From Clostridia bacterium (GTDB lineage: Bacteria; Bacillota; Clostridia; Christensenellales; Aristaeellaceae), in contig JAFSZW010000538.1 in assembly GCA_017458865.1 (NCBI GenBank), positions 1-11,488 of the forward strand: a stretch of DNA of 11,488 bases, read 5' to 3'. The notes under the pieces are model-generated. The model worked only from the letters and a program-made list of their open reading frames with translations, made no database searches and had not been told where the DNA came from. Below are positions 6,175 to 11,488 of this stretch, one piece after another (within the stretch, counting starts at the first letter, position 1; each line of letters opens with the position of its first letter). The position numbers were made by a program, and so were the translations under genes.

Positions 6175-7107
6175 ATGCGGAAAGCAAATGTCCGCCGCAG
6201 AACCGGGTCAAATGGCAGCTACTGGATATCCTATTCCGACATGATGGCTGGTATGCTGTTCACCTTTGCCCTGATTCTCTTTGCGGCAATCTATCAGCTG
6301 GTTGATCTGCAGCAGAAAAAGACGATTGAGCTTGAAACAAAGGAAGCGCAGCTGTCCACGCAGCAGAGCATTCTGCTGGATCAGGAGGCTGAGCTGAAAG
6401 ACAAGGAAGAACTTCTGGCAACAACGACGCTCATGCTGCGCGATCAGCAGGAGGAGCTGGACAAGAACCGGACGGCGCTCAACTCTGCCCAGCAGAGCCT
6501 CTCTCTGCAGCAGAAGAAGATAGAGGAACAGGCTGCGCTGCTGGCTGCCCAGCAGGCGCGCATTGACAAGCTCATCGGCCTCAGATCTGAAATCATTGAG
6601 TCGCTGAGGGATGAGCTGCGGGGAGCCGGTCTTGATGCAATCGTTGACAGAAATACCGGTGCGATTGGCTTTTCGGGCTCAGTCCTGTTTGATACCGGGC
6701 GCAATGAGCTGAAGGACAGCGGCAAGGAACTTCTCAACCGCTTCATTCCGGTGTATCTGCGGACGCTCATGGGCAATGAGTATCAGGAATACATAGGCGA
6801 GATTATCATTGAGGGGCATACGGATACGTCCGGCAGCTACCTCAGCAATCTCAAGCTCTCTCAGGAGCGTGCCCTTGCTGTAGCTACGTACTGTCTGGGC
6901 GGCGAGATGACCGGAATCAATTCGCAGGAAAAGCTGCTGCTCCAGAGCATTCTGACCGTCAACGGACGATCCTATTCGGATCCGGTCTACAATGCTAACG
7001 GCACAGTCAATATGGATGCCTCACGCCGCGTGGTGTTCAAATTCCGCATGAAGGATGCGGAGATGATCAATCAGATGAGCAGCATCCTGGAGGGACAAGG
7101 GGAATAA
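6175..7107 (+). CDS. ZorB-like MotB/OmpA-domain peptidoglycan-anchored motor subunit
   Basis: A 310-aa partner of the upstream channel. After a basic N-terminus, SYWISYSDMMAGMLFTFALILF (15-36, cited by its SYSDMMAGM core) is the single membrane helix; Asp22 in this core corresponds to the ion-carrying Asp of MotB and ZorB. Residues 45-145 form a Gln/Glu/Leu-rich extracytoplasmic coiled coil, longer than the linker usually seen in MotB. The OmpA-like peptidoglycan-binding domain spans about 165-293, with VLFDTGRNELKDSG (170-183), EGHTDTSGSYLSNLKLSQERA (213-233, core GHTDTSG and LSQERA) and a final RRVVFKFR (284-291). The cell-wall-binding Asp/Arg positions of the family are present. AAGGAG lies 7 nt before ATG 6175. 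Gaps to the zorA-like gene (3 nt) and the next gene (1 nt) imply translational coupling and complex formation. Confidence 0.9.
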   Translation: MRKANVRRRTGSNGSYWISYSDMMAGMLFTFALILFAAIYQLVDLQQKKTIELETKEAQLSTQQSILLDQEAELKDKEELLATTTLMLRDQQEELDKNRTALNSAQQSLSLQQKKIEEQAALLAAQQARIDKLIGLRSEIIESLRDELRGAGLDAIVDRNTGAIGFSGSVLFDTGRNELKDSGKELLNRFIPVYLRTLMGNEYQEYIGEIIIEGHTDTSGSYLSNLKLSQERALAVATYCLGGEMTGINSQEKLLLQSILTVNGRSYSDPVYNANGTVNMDASRRVVFKFRMKDAEMINQMSSILEGQGE

Positions 7108-7108
7108 C

Positions 7109-7606
7109 GTGAAGATTCTGTTAAGGATTCTGGCAATTCTTGCACTGGTCGTAACCATTGCAGGCGCCGGGGTTGTGCTGTATGCGCTTGAAACGCGCAT
7201 CCCCGGGGTTGAGGTGGTGTATGCCATGCATGAATCTGCCAATGATGACAGCGAGGCATATGATGCCTTTGTCACTGCCGTAAGCGACGGGACATACGGC
7301 GGACGCGTATTTGATGAGGCTGTGCCAGAGCGTGAATCATGTACGTTTCTGAAATGCACGCTGCGGATGCAGAATCGCTGTCTTCTCCCGATGGAATGGA
7401 TTGAAATCGCGGTCGAGCCCGGCGAGGGGGACATTCTTGAAAGCCGGGATGAAAATCCGCATGTGCTTACGGCCCGGACGAGCGGAGACCTGTCGCTGCA
7501 GGTCATGACCCGGGCGGATGCATTTCCACAGGAGAGAACGGTAAGTATTACGTATTATCTGCTCGGCCGGCCAATGAAAGCGGCGGTCCGTGTGATTTGG
7601 AATTAA
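7109..7606 (+). CDS. Membrane-anchored extracytoplasmic protein of unknown family
   Basis: A 165-aa protein I do not recognise. Residues 4-27 are a hydrophobic N-terminal anchor (LLRILAILALVVTIAGAGVVL) without a lipobox or a clear signal-peptidase site, so the rest should face the outside. Residues 75-165 are beta-rich in appearance, with CTFLKCTLRMQNRCLLPMEW (78-97), a GDLSLQVMT strand (126-134) and ITYYLLGRPMKAAVRVIW (147-164), suggestive of an Ig-like or similar beta-sandwich. Cysteines at 78, 83 and 91 could form a disulfide. The start is GTG at 7109 with AAGGGG upstream, one nucleotide after the ZorB-like stop codon. This coupling suggests it works with the motor pair, perhaps as a periplasmic-side accessory, but there is no direct evidence. 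Confidence 0.75.
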   Translation: MKILLRILAILALVVTIAGAGVVLYALETRIPGVEVVYAMHESANDDSEAYDAFVTAVSDGTYGGRVFDEAVPERESCTFLKCTLRMQNRCLLPMEWIEIAVEPGEGDILESRDENPHVLTARTSGDLSLQVMTRADAFPQERTVSITYYLLGRPMKAAVRVIWN

Positions 7607-7622
7607 AAGGGAGGGGCAAACA

Positions 7623-8090
7623 TTGAAGTGTATCTATTGCGGATGTACGGAAAGCCGCGTGGTGGATTCCCGTCCGACTGAGGAAGGAACCATTCGTCGC
7701 AGGCGTGAGTGCGAGGGGTGCAAGCGCCGCTTTACGACATATGAGAAAATTGAAATGCTGCCGATTCTGGTTGTCAAAAAGGATAACCGGCGGGAGCAGT
7801 TTGATGCGACAAAGGTTCGCAACGGCATTCTGCGCGCGTGTGAAAAGCGGCCGGTTTCACTTGCGGAGATTGAGGGACTCGTCAGCAAGATCGAGACGGA
7901 CGTGTATCAGCAGATGGACCAGGAGATCACGACAGAGTCAATCGGACGCATGGTCATGGAAGGGCTCAGGGATCTCGATGAGGTGGCCTATGTGCGCTTT
8001 GCCTCTGTTTACCGCCAGTTCAAGGATGTCGAGTCCTTTATGGAGGAACTGCAGCAGATTCTTGATATGAGAACGCCGAAGGAGGCATAA
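7623..8090 (+). CDS. nrdR: Transcriptional repressor NrdR
   Basis: A 155-aa zinc-ribbon/ATP-cone regulator that represses ribonucleotide reductase genes when its ATP-cone binds dATP/ATP. The zinc ribbon is CxxC at Cys3/Cys6 and CxxC at Cys30/Cys33, with SRVVDSRPTEEGTIRRRREC (11-30) and RFTTYEKIE (36-44) matching the family very closely. The ATP-cone covers about 47-137, including VVKKDNRREQFDATKV and RFASVYRQFKDVESF. Length is normal for NrdR. The start is TTG at 7623, forced by MKCIYC at the family N-terminus and supported by GGGAGGGG just upstream. It sits 16 nt after the unknown envelope gene and 2 nt before deoB. No NrdR-box-like palindrome was noticed in the window, so its own targets lie elsewhere. 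Confidence 0.97.
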   Translation: MKCIYCGCTESRVVDSRPTEEGTIRRRRECEGCKRRFTTYEKIEMLPILVVKKDNRREQFDATKVRNGILRACEKRPVSLAEIEGLVSKIETDVYQQMDQEITTESIGRMVMEGLRDLDEVAYVRFASVYRQFKDVESFMEELQQILDMRTPKEA

Positions 8091-8092
8091 TC

Positions 8093-9262
8093 ATGGGCAG
8101 GAAAGTAATATTGATCGTTCTTGACAGTGTAGGTATCGGCGCACTGCCGGATGCCGAACTGTATGATGACGCAGGGGCGGACACACTGGGACATGTGATT
8201 AATACCTGTCATCCGGCACTGCCGAACATGATGGCGATGGGCCTTGGAAATATAGACGGCGCATCGTTTGACGGCGCTGTTGCGGCACCGACGGCAGCCT
8301 ATGGCAAGATGCGCGAAATGTCGCCCGGCAAAGATACGACGACCGGACACTGGGAGATTGCCGGTGCGCAGCTGAGTCAGCCGTTCCCGACATTCCCCGA
8401 CGGATTTCCCCGGGATTTCCTTGATGCGTTTGAAAAGGCCGTCGGGCGGGGAACGATTGGCAACAAACCGGCCAGTGGTACGGAAATCATTGAGGAACTG
8501 GGCGAGGAACACCTGGCGACCGGAAAGCTCATTGTCTACACCTCTGCAGACAGCGTTTTCCAGATTGCAGCCAATGAACGGCTTGTGCCGCTGCCTGAGC
8601 TGTATCGGGACTGCGAGATTGCCCGTTCCATGCTGAAAGGTCCCCTTGAAGTCGGCCGGGTCATAGCCCGCCCGTTTGTCGGCGAACATGCCGGTGAGTT
8701 TAAGCGGACCGGTGCCCGCCGCGACTTTTCTGCGCTTCCGCCGACGACCATGTGCGATCTGATTGCCGCCAGCGGCAGGATGGTGTATGGAATCGGCAAG
8801 ATTGAGGACATCTTTGCGCATAAGGGCATCGTAAAGTCGAACCATGCAGCCGGCAATCCCGCATGCATAGAGGCTGCGCTGGCTGCACAGGCGGAGGATT
8901 ATGAGGGTTTGCTCTTTGTGAATCTGGTCGATACCGATATGGTTTACGGACATCGCCGGGATGTGCAGGGATACGCGGATGCGCTTGCAGCCTTTGATGC
9001 CCGCCTGCCCGAGTTTATTGCGCAGATGGGACCGGAGGATCTGCTGATCCTGACGGCTGATCACGGCTGCGACCCAACGCACAAAGGGACAGATCATACG
9101 AGGGAGCATATTCCGCTGCTGGTCTACGGCGCGACTGTAAAAGGCGGCGTCAATCTGCATGTTAGAGATACATTTGCAGACATCAGCGCGACGATTCTGG
9201 ATGCCTTTAACATTGAGAATACCATTCATGGGACATCGTTCCTGAGCGACATTCGTGCCTGA
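8093..9262 (+). CDS. deoB: Phosphopentomutase
   Basis: A 389-aa cytoplasmic enzyme of the alkaline-phosphatase superfamily that interconverts (deoxy)ribose 1-phosphate and 5-phosphate, linking nucleoside breakdown to central metabolism. The N-terminus MGRKVILIVLDSVGIGA carries metal ligand Asp11; GKDTTTGHWE (79-88) contains Thr84, equivalent to the phosphorylated Thr of the Bacillus cereus enzyme. The remaining metal ligands fit Asp282 and His287 (DTDMVYGHRRD), Asp323 and His324 (TADHGCDPT) and His335 (DHTREH). YTSADSVFQIAA (149-160) and IARPF (191-195) are further family blocks. Length is standard. GAAGGAGG lies 7 nt before the ATG. Its 2-nt gap to nrdR implies co-translation; the shared theme is (deoxy)nucleotide supply. 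Confidence 0.97.
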   Translation: MGRKVILIVLDSVGIGALPDAELYDDAGADTLGHVINTCHPALPNMMAMGLGNIDGASFDGAVAAPTAAYGKMREMSPGKDTTTGHWEIAGAQLSQPFPTFPDGFPRDFLDAFEKAVGRGTIGNKPASGTEIIEELGEEHLATGKLIVYTSADSVFQIAANERLVPLPELYRDCEIARSMLKGPLEVGRVIARPFVGEHAGEFKRTGARRDFSALPPTTMCDLIAASGRMVYGIGKIEDIFAHKGIVKSNHAAGNPACIEAALAAQAEDYEGLLFVNLVDTDMVYGHRRDVQGYADALAAFDARLPEFIAQMGPEDLLILTADHGCDPTHKGTDHTREHIPLLVYGATVKGGVNLHVRDTFADISATILDAFNIENTIHGTSFLSDIRA

Positions 9263-9327
9263 TGCAGAACATTGCACAGGCAGGAATGCCAAATGGCAGA
9301 ATGGATTTCTGAAAGGATTCTTTGGCT

Positions 9328-10137
9328 ATGAAAAGGACAGCATTCTTTATCCTGGTGCTTCTACTGGTATCTGCATGCCTAGTACAGGGCCTGGCAGAGG
9401 ACCACAGATTCGGCGGCTGGGTCACGCTCCGTGAGCCGACCTGTTCCCGGGAAGGCCATCAGAAGCGTTACTGCCTTGACTGTGATCACTGGGAGCAGCA
9501 GGAGATAAAAAAACTGCCACATACCGTTGATACGTGGGAAGTGACGAAAGAGCCTACCTGTTACGAGGACGGCGTCAGGGTGGCAACCTGTAAAGTCTGC
9601 GGCGGATTCCTGCGCGTGAAGATCGACAAGCTGGGACATAATTATGTCGGGTATACCTATGTAAAGGAGCCTACCTGCAATTCCCAGGGAAAGGGCGATA
9701 TGATCTGTACGCGGTGCGGACGGATCAAGAAGGACACCACTATTCCGAAACTTGAGCATCAGTGGTCCGACTGGGTCCTGATCAGCGAACCGAAAGGCAA
9801 GAAAAAGGGTGTGCGGGAGCATACCTGCCAGCTGTGCGGAAAGAAAGAACAGGACAAGTTCTACTATGAGGGCACCCTTTATGAGGGCATGGATGCGAAC
9901 TTTACGGTTGTCATGCTGCAGGTGATGCTCAGGGATCTGGGATACTATTCCGGAAACATCTCTACCGGCACATACGGCGGCATAACCGAAAAGGCTGTTG
10001 CCAAGTTCCAGAAAAAGAACGGGATATCATCGACAGGTGTTGCAGATCCTTATACGGTCAGTATGATTCGCCAGAAGTGGGAGTCAAAGACCGGCCGTCC
10101 CATGGCATCCATCACGATGGAAGATGCAAAGAAATAA
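9328..10137 (+). CDS. Secreted protein with four Cys-containing repeats and a peptidoglycan-binding domain
   Basis: A 269-aa exported protein. The N-terminus MKRTAFFILVLLLVSAC is a signal peptide ending in a lipobox-like VSAC, so Cys17 may be lipidated; cleavage after GLA (about residue 23) is an alternative. Four tandem units of about 39 residues begin at His26, His65, His104 and His144. Units 1-3 follow the pattern H..(10)..EPTC...G....C..C, giving a Cys plus CxxC; unit 4 has EPKG instead of EPTC, losing one Cys. Similar repeats occur in surface proteins of Clostridia, with unknown role, perhaps metal binding. Residues about 183-250 form a PF01471-type peptidoglycan-binding domain with VMLQVMLRDLGYYSG and TEKAVAKFQKKNGI. 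ATG 9328 is preferred over the TTG at 9322 because AAAGGA is better spaced. It follows deoB by 65 nt with no terminator between, so it may belong to the same transcript. Confidence 0.85.
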   Translation: MKRTAFFILVLLLVSACLVQGLAEDHRFGGWVTLREPTCSREGHQKRYCLDCDHWEQQEIKKLPHTVDTWEVTKEPTCYEDGVRVATCKVCGGFLRVKIDKLGHNYVGYTYVKEPTCNSQGKGDMICTRCGRIKKDTTIPKLEHQWSDWVLISEPKGKKKGVREHTCQLCGKKEQDKFYYEGTLYEGMDANFTVVMLQVMLRDLGYYSGNISTGTYGGITEKAVAKFQKKNGISSTGVADPYTVSMIRQKWESKTGRPMASITMEDAKK

Positions 10138-10195
10138 CAAAATACGGACTGAACGGCCGGCCAGGTCTGCCGGACTGTTCAGTCCGATTTTGTGT
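10138..10195. terminator. Bidirectional terminator between convergent genes
   Basis: CGGACTGAAC (10145-10154) pairs perfectly with GTTCAGTCCG (10177-10186). Outside the stem, ACAAAAT and ATTTTGT are also complementary, so each strand has a U-rich tail. It lies 8 bases past the stop codon of the Cys-repeat gene and serves the opposing SRAP-like gene as well. Confidence 0.85.
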
Positions 10196-10207
10196 TGCTA
10201 TTGAGGC

Positions 10208-10846
10208 TCAGTTGGTAATATCCTGACGGATGTCCCGGATGCGTTTTGAAATGACCGATCGCGGATCGCCTTCCGGATTGGTCCAGTTGTCAAGCAGCTT
10301 TCTCGGCACCATAAGGGGCAGGCCGTCATCCATGATAATGAGGGCAAAGCAGGGAATGCCTTCCTCAAGTGTGTAGACGGCGCCGAAATTGCAGGGATCC
10401 CCGTTTTCGGGGAAATGCGCCAGCTTCTCGCCAATGCGTTCAGCACCTATCCAGATGCGTTCTTTCTTTCGCTTCCGCTCAACGAGGATACCGGAGGTAA
10501 CATTGGTATAGTTTTCCGTCGGTGTATCCGTATCGTAATACCAGTTGGCGGGGATGATGCAGCGCCCGACAATGCGGGAGTGGAGGGCATCCACAGAGGA
10601 TGCGGACAGCAGGGCAGTCGCTTCCCGCTTTCCGCTCAGATACATTCCCCAGCGCATGGTTGTGGGATAGTTGCCCTTTTCAAAGCTGAAAACAAGCCCG
10701 TAGGTATAGTTCATCATATTCACCATACCGCGGAGTTTGACCGGCTTGTTCTGACTGGCAAGCGCCTGAGCCAGTTCATCTTTCCGCATGAGTTCAACAA
10801 GGGTCAGGGAAAAGGGCGTAATATCCAGCACATATGACTCAATCAT
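10208..10846 (-). CDS. Divergent SRAP-fold (YedK/HMCES-like) protein lacking catalytic residues
   Basis: A 212-aa protein. SRAP proteins form a covalent bond through Cys2 with abasic sites in single-stranded DNA. The fold is suggested by TMRWGMYLSG (63-72), the equivalent of the family's MRWGL; by GRCIIPANWYYDTD (94-107), the equivalent of RCLVPADGFYEW; and by a late FALIIMDDG...LPLMVPRKLLDNW (167-188), corresponding to the usual II-T-AN...RMPVIL...W block. But the protein begins MIES, not MCGR, so Cys2 is absent. The Asn-Arg-Glu motif before RC is replaced by SASSVD, the YEW Glu is Asp, and the His of HDRMP is missing. AAGGAG eight bases before ATG 10846 fixes the start, so a longer N-terminus with Cys2 is unlikely. 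It may be a non-catalytic DNA-binding relative or have another function; assignment to the family is from motif resemblance only. Confidence 0.65.
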   Translation of the reverse strand: MIESYVLDITPFSLTLVELMRKDELAQALASQNKPVKLRGMVNMMNYTYGLVFSFEKGNYPTTMRWGMYLSGKREATALLSASSVDALHSRIVGRCIIPANWYYDTDTPTENYTNVTSGILVERKRKKERIWIGAERIGEKLAHFPENGDPCNFGAVYTLEEGIPCFALIIMDDGLPLMVPRKLLDNWTNPEGDPRSVISKRIRDIRQDITN

Positions 10847-10897
10847 GGAATCGCTCCTTCAGGAATGCAGGAAATGCCTGCAGGATTTGTCAGACAG

Positions 10898-10906
10898 ATT
10901 ATATCA
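10898..10906 (-). promoter_or_regulatory. Extended -10 promoter of the SRAP-like gene
   Basis: The minus strand reads TGATATAAT, that is TGn plus a perfect TATAAT (10898-10903). No good -35 lies at the usual distance, which is tolerated by extended -10 promoters. The leader of about 45 nt contains a small hairpin TGCAGG/CCTGCA (10866-10871 and 10877-10882) upstream of the Shine-Dalgarno. Confidence 0.55.
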
Positions 10907-10980
10907 TAATTTACACGTGAGCGGTACGCCAAATCAAAAACTGTTTGTCCGTGCCGCAGATAACAGCAGGGAGGCAATTT

Positions 10981-11488
10981 ATGGCAGAACTCAAGCTGGA
11001 CGCGCTGTTCAGAGATTTTGAATCAGCAAAGAAATCACATCCTGCGGCCGAGCCACGTGATTATGTCAAGTTTTTCTTTCAGGGCATCATGGGCATGGGA
11101 CATCTGCTTGGGGATGAGAGGCAGGTCCTGACATCTGTTGATGAGGAGATGCGCACCATGGCTGCAGAACCTGATGATCCGCTGATAACGCCGGTTGGCG
11201 CCCGGTATATGCGCCTCAATCTGCGTCCTGCCAGGGCAGCAGGGTTTACCGCCGAAACAGTTGCCCGGCTGATGTGCTGCTCGGAGGCGAGTCCGTTTAC
11301 GCGGGATGATGTCATCCGTGCCTGCAGAGTGTATACGGAGGATCATTTTCCACTGAGGATCGTGTTTGAGGTAAGAGACCATGCGGACTCTCTGTATATA
11401 AAGGGTTTTCTGCCATGCCATTCGGAGGCTTACAGAGCAGCATATGCGCCTGCTTACCGGATCATATCAAGGGCATATGAGGACATGC
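10981..11488 (+). CDS. Protein of unknown function (3' end outside window)
   Basis: ATG at 10981 with GGGAGG seven bases upstream opens a frame of at least 169 codons to the window edge. I do not assign a family. The visible part has an amphipathic N-terminal helix, a block DYVKFFFQGIMGMGHLLGDE (27-46), then TPVGARYMRLNLRPARAAGF (about 70-89), and ADSLYIKGFLPCHSEAYRAAY (cited by blocks SLYIKGFLP and CHSEAYRAAY). No signal peptide or membrane segment is seen, so a cytoplasmic protein is expected. Block patterns like FQGxxGxGHL and the later G-R-LNL are vaguely familiar from uncharacterised Gram-positive proteins, but I cannot name them. The gene is divergent from the SRAP-like gene across 134 bp; a relation between the two is possible but unsupported. 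Confidence 0.7.
   Translation, partial: MAELKLDALFRDFESAKKSHPAAEPRDYVKFFFQGIMGMGHLLGDERQVLTSVDEEMRTMAAEPDDPLITPVGARYMRLNLRPARAAGFTAETVARLMCCSEASPFTRDDVIRACRVYTEDHFPLRIVFEVRDHADSLYIKGFLPCHSEAYRAAYAPAYRIISRAYEDM

Noticed and set aside
8009..9292. A 427-codon minus-strand ORF
   Set aside because: Fully antisense to deoB and the end of nrdR, with low-complexity shadow composition; both sense genes are certain.
9287..9298. Terminator between deoB and the Cys-repeat gene
   Set aside because: TGCCA/TGGCA is a 5-bp stem with a 2-nt loop and no U-tract.
4594..10137. A complete Zorya defence system
   Set aside because: No ZorC, ZorD or ZorE-like protein is encoded in the window; only the A and B type subunits are present.
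1..11488. CRISPR array
   Set aside because: No regularly spaced repeat of suitable length occurs; the only tandem units are the two imperfect 26-nt copies at 1748-1837.

Overview
The window looks like a chromosomal segment of a low-to-moderate GC Gram-positive bacterium, most likely a member of the Clostridia. The reasons are strong AGGAGG-type ribosome binding sites with TTG and GTG starts, an NrdR regulator, a clostridial-style DeoB, and a secreted Cys-repeat plus peptidoglycan-binding protein. Genus-level placement is not possible from the sequence alone.

Layout. Positions 1-1609 (minus) hold most of glnS, cut at its 3' end by the window edge, with a good sigma-A-type promoter at 1647-1675. 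A 377-bp gene-free stretch (1676-2052) contains two related 26-nt repeat/hairpin units. It is followed by a flavin-binding PNPOx/NimA-like protein (2053-2574, plus). Positions 2672-3391 form a compact cassette: a RelB/RelE-type toxin-antitoxin operon (minus) with near-consensus promoter, overlapping operator palindrome and terminators, bounded by inverted copies of an about 18-nt sequence. The right copy stops six bases short of the stop codon of a MarR-family regulator gene (3397-3852, minus). Positions 3853-4593 are gene-poor and in part very AT-rich (about 22% G+C over 3961-4080), with possible gene remnants.

From 4594 a tightly packed plus-strand operon runs to about 10137: a ZorA-like MotA/TolQ/ExbB channel protein with a long cytoplasmic coiled-coil tail, a ZorB-like MotB/OmpA-domain partner, a small membrane-anchored extracytoplasmic protein of unknown family, nrdR, deoB, and a secreted protein with four Cys-containing repeats and a peptidoglycan-binding domain. 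Gaps between the first five genes are 3, 1, 16 and 2 nt. A bidirectional terminator (10145-10190) closes it. Opposite it, on the minus strand, is a divergent SRAP (YedK/HMCES)-fold protein lacking the usual catalytic residues (10208-10846). An unrecognised gene starts at 10981 and runs off the end.

How it works together. The ZorA-like/ZorB-like pair should form an ion-driven motor complex of the type seen in flagellar stators and the Zorya anti-phage system, with a peptidoglycan anchor outside and a long tail inside. No zorC, zorD or zorE effector gene is visible here. The pair instead shares a transcript with an unknown envelope protein and with nucleotide-metabolism genes. This unusual setting, and the small mobile-looking toxin-antitoxin cassette, are the most interesting parts of the window.
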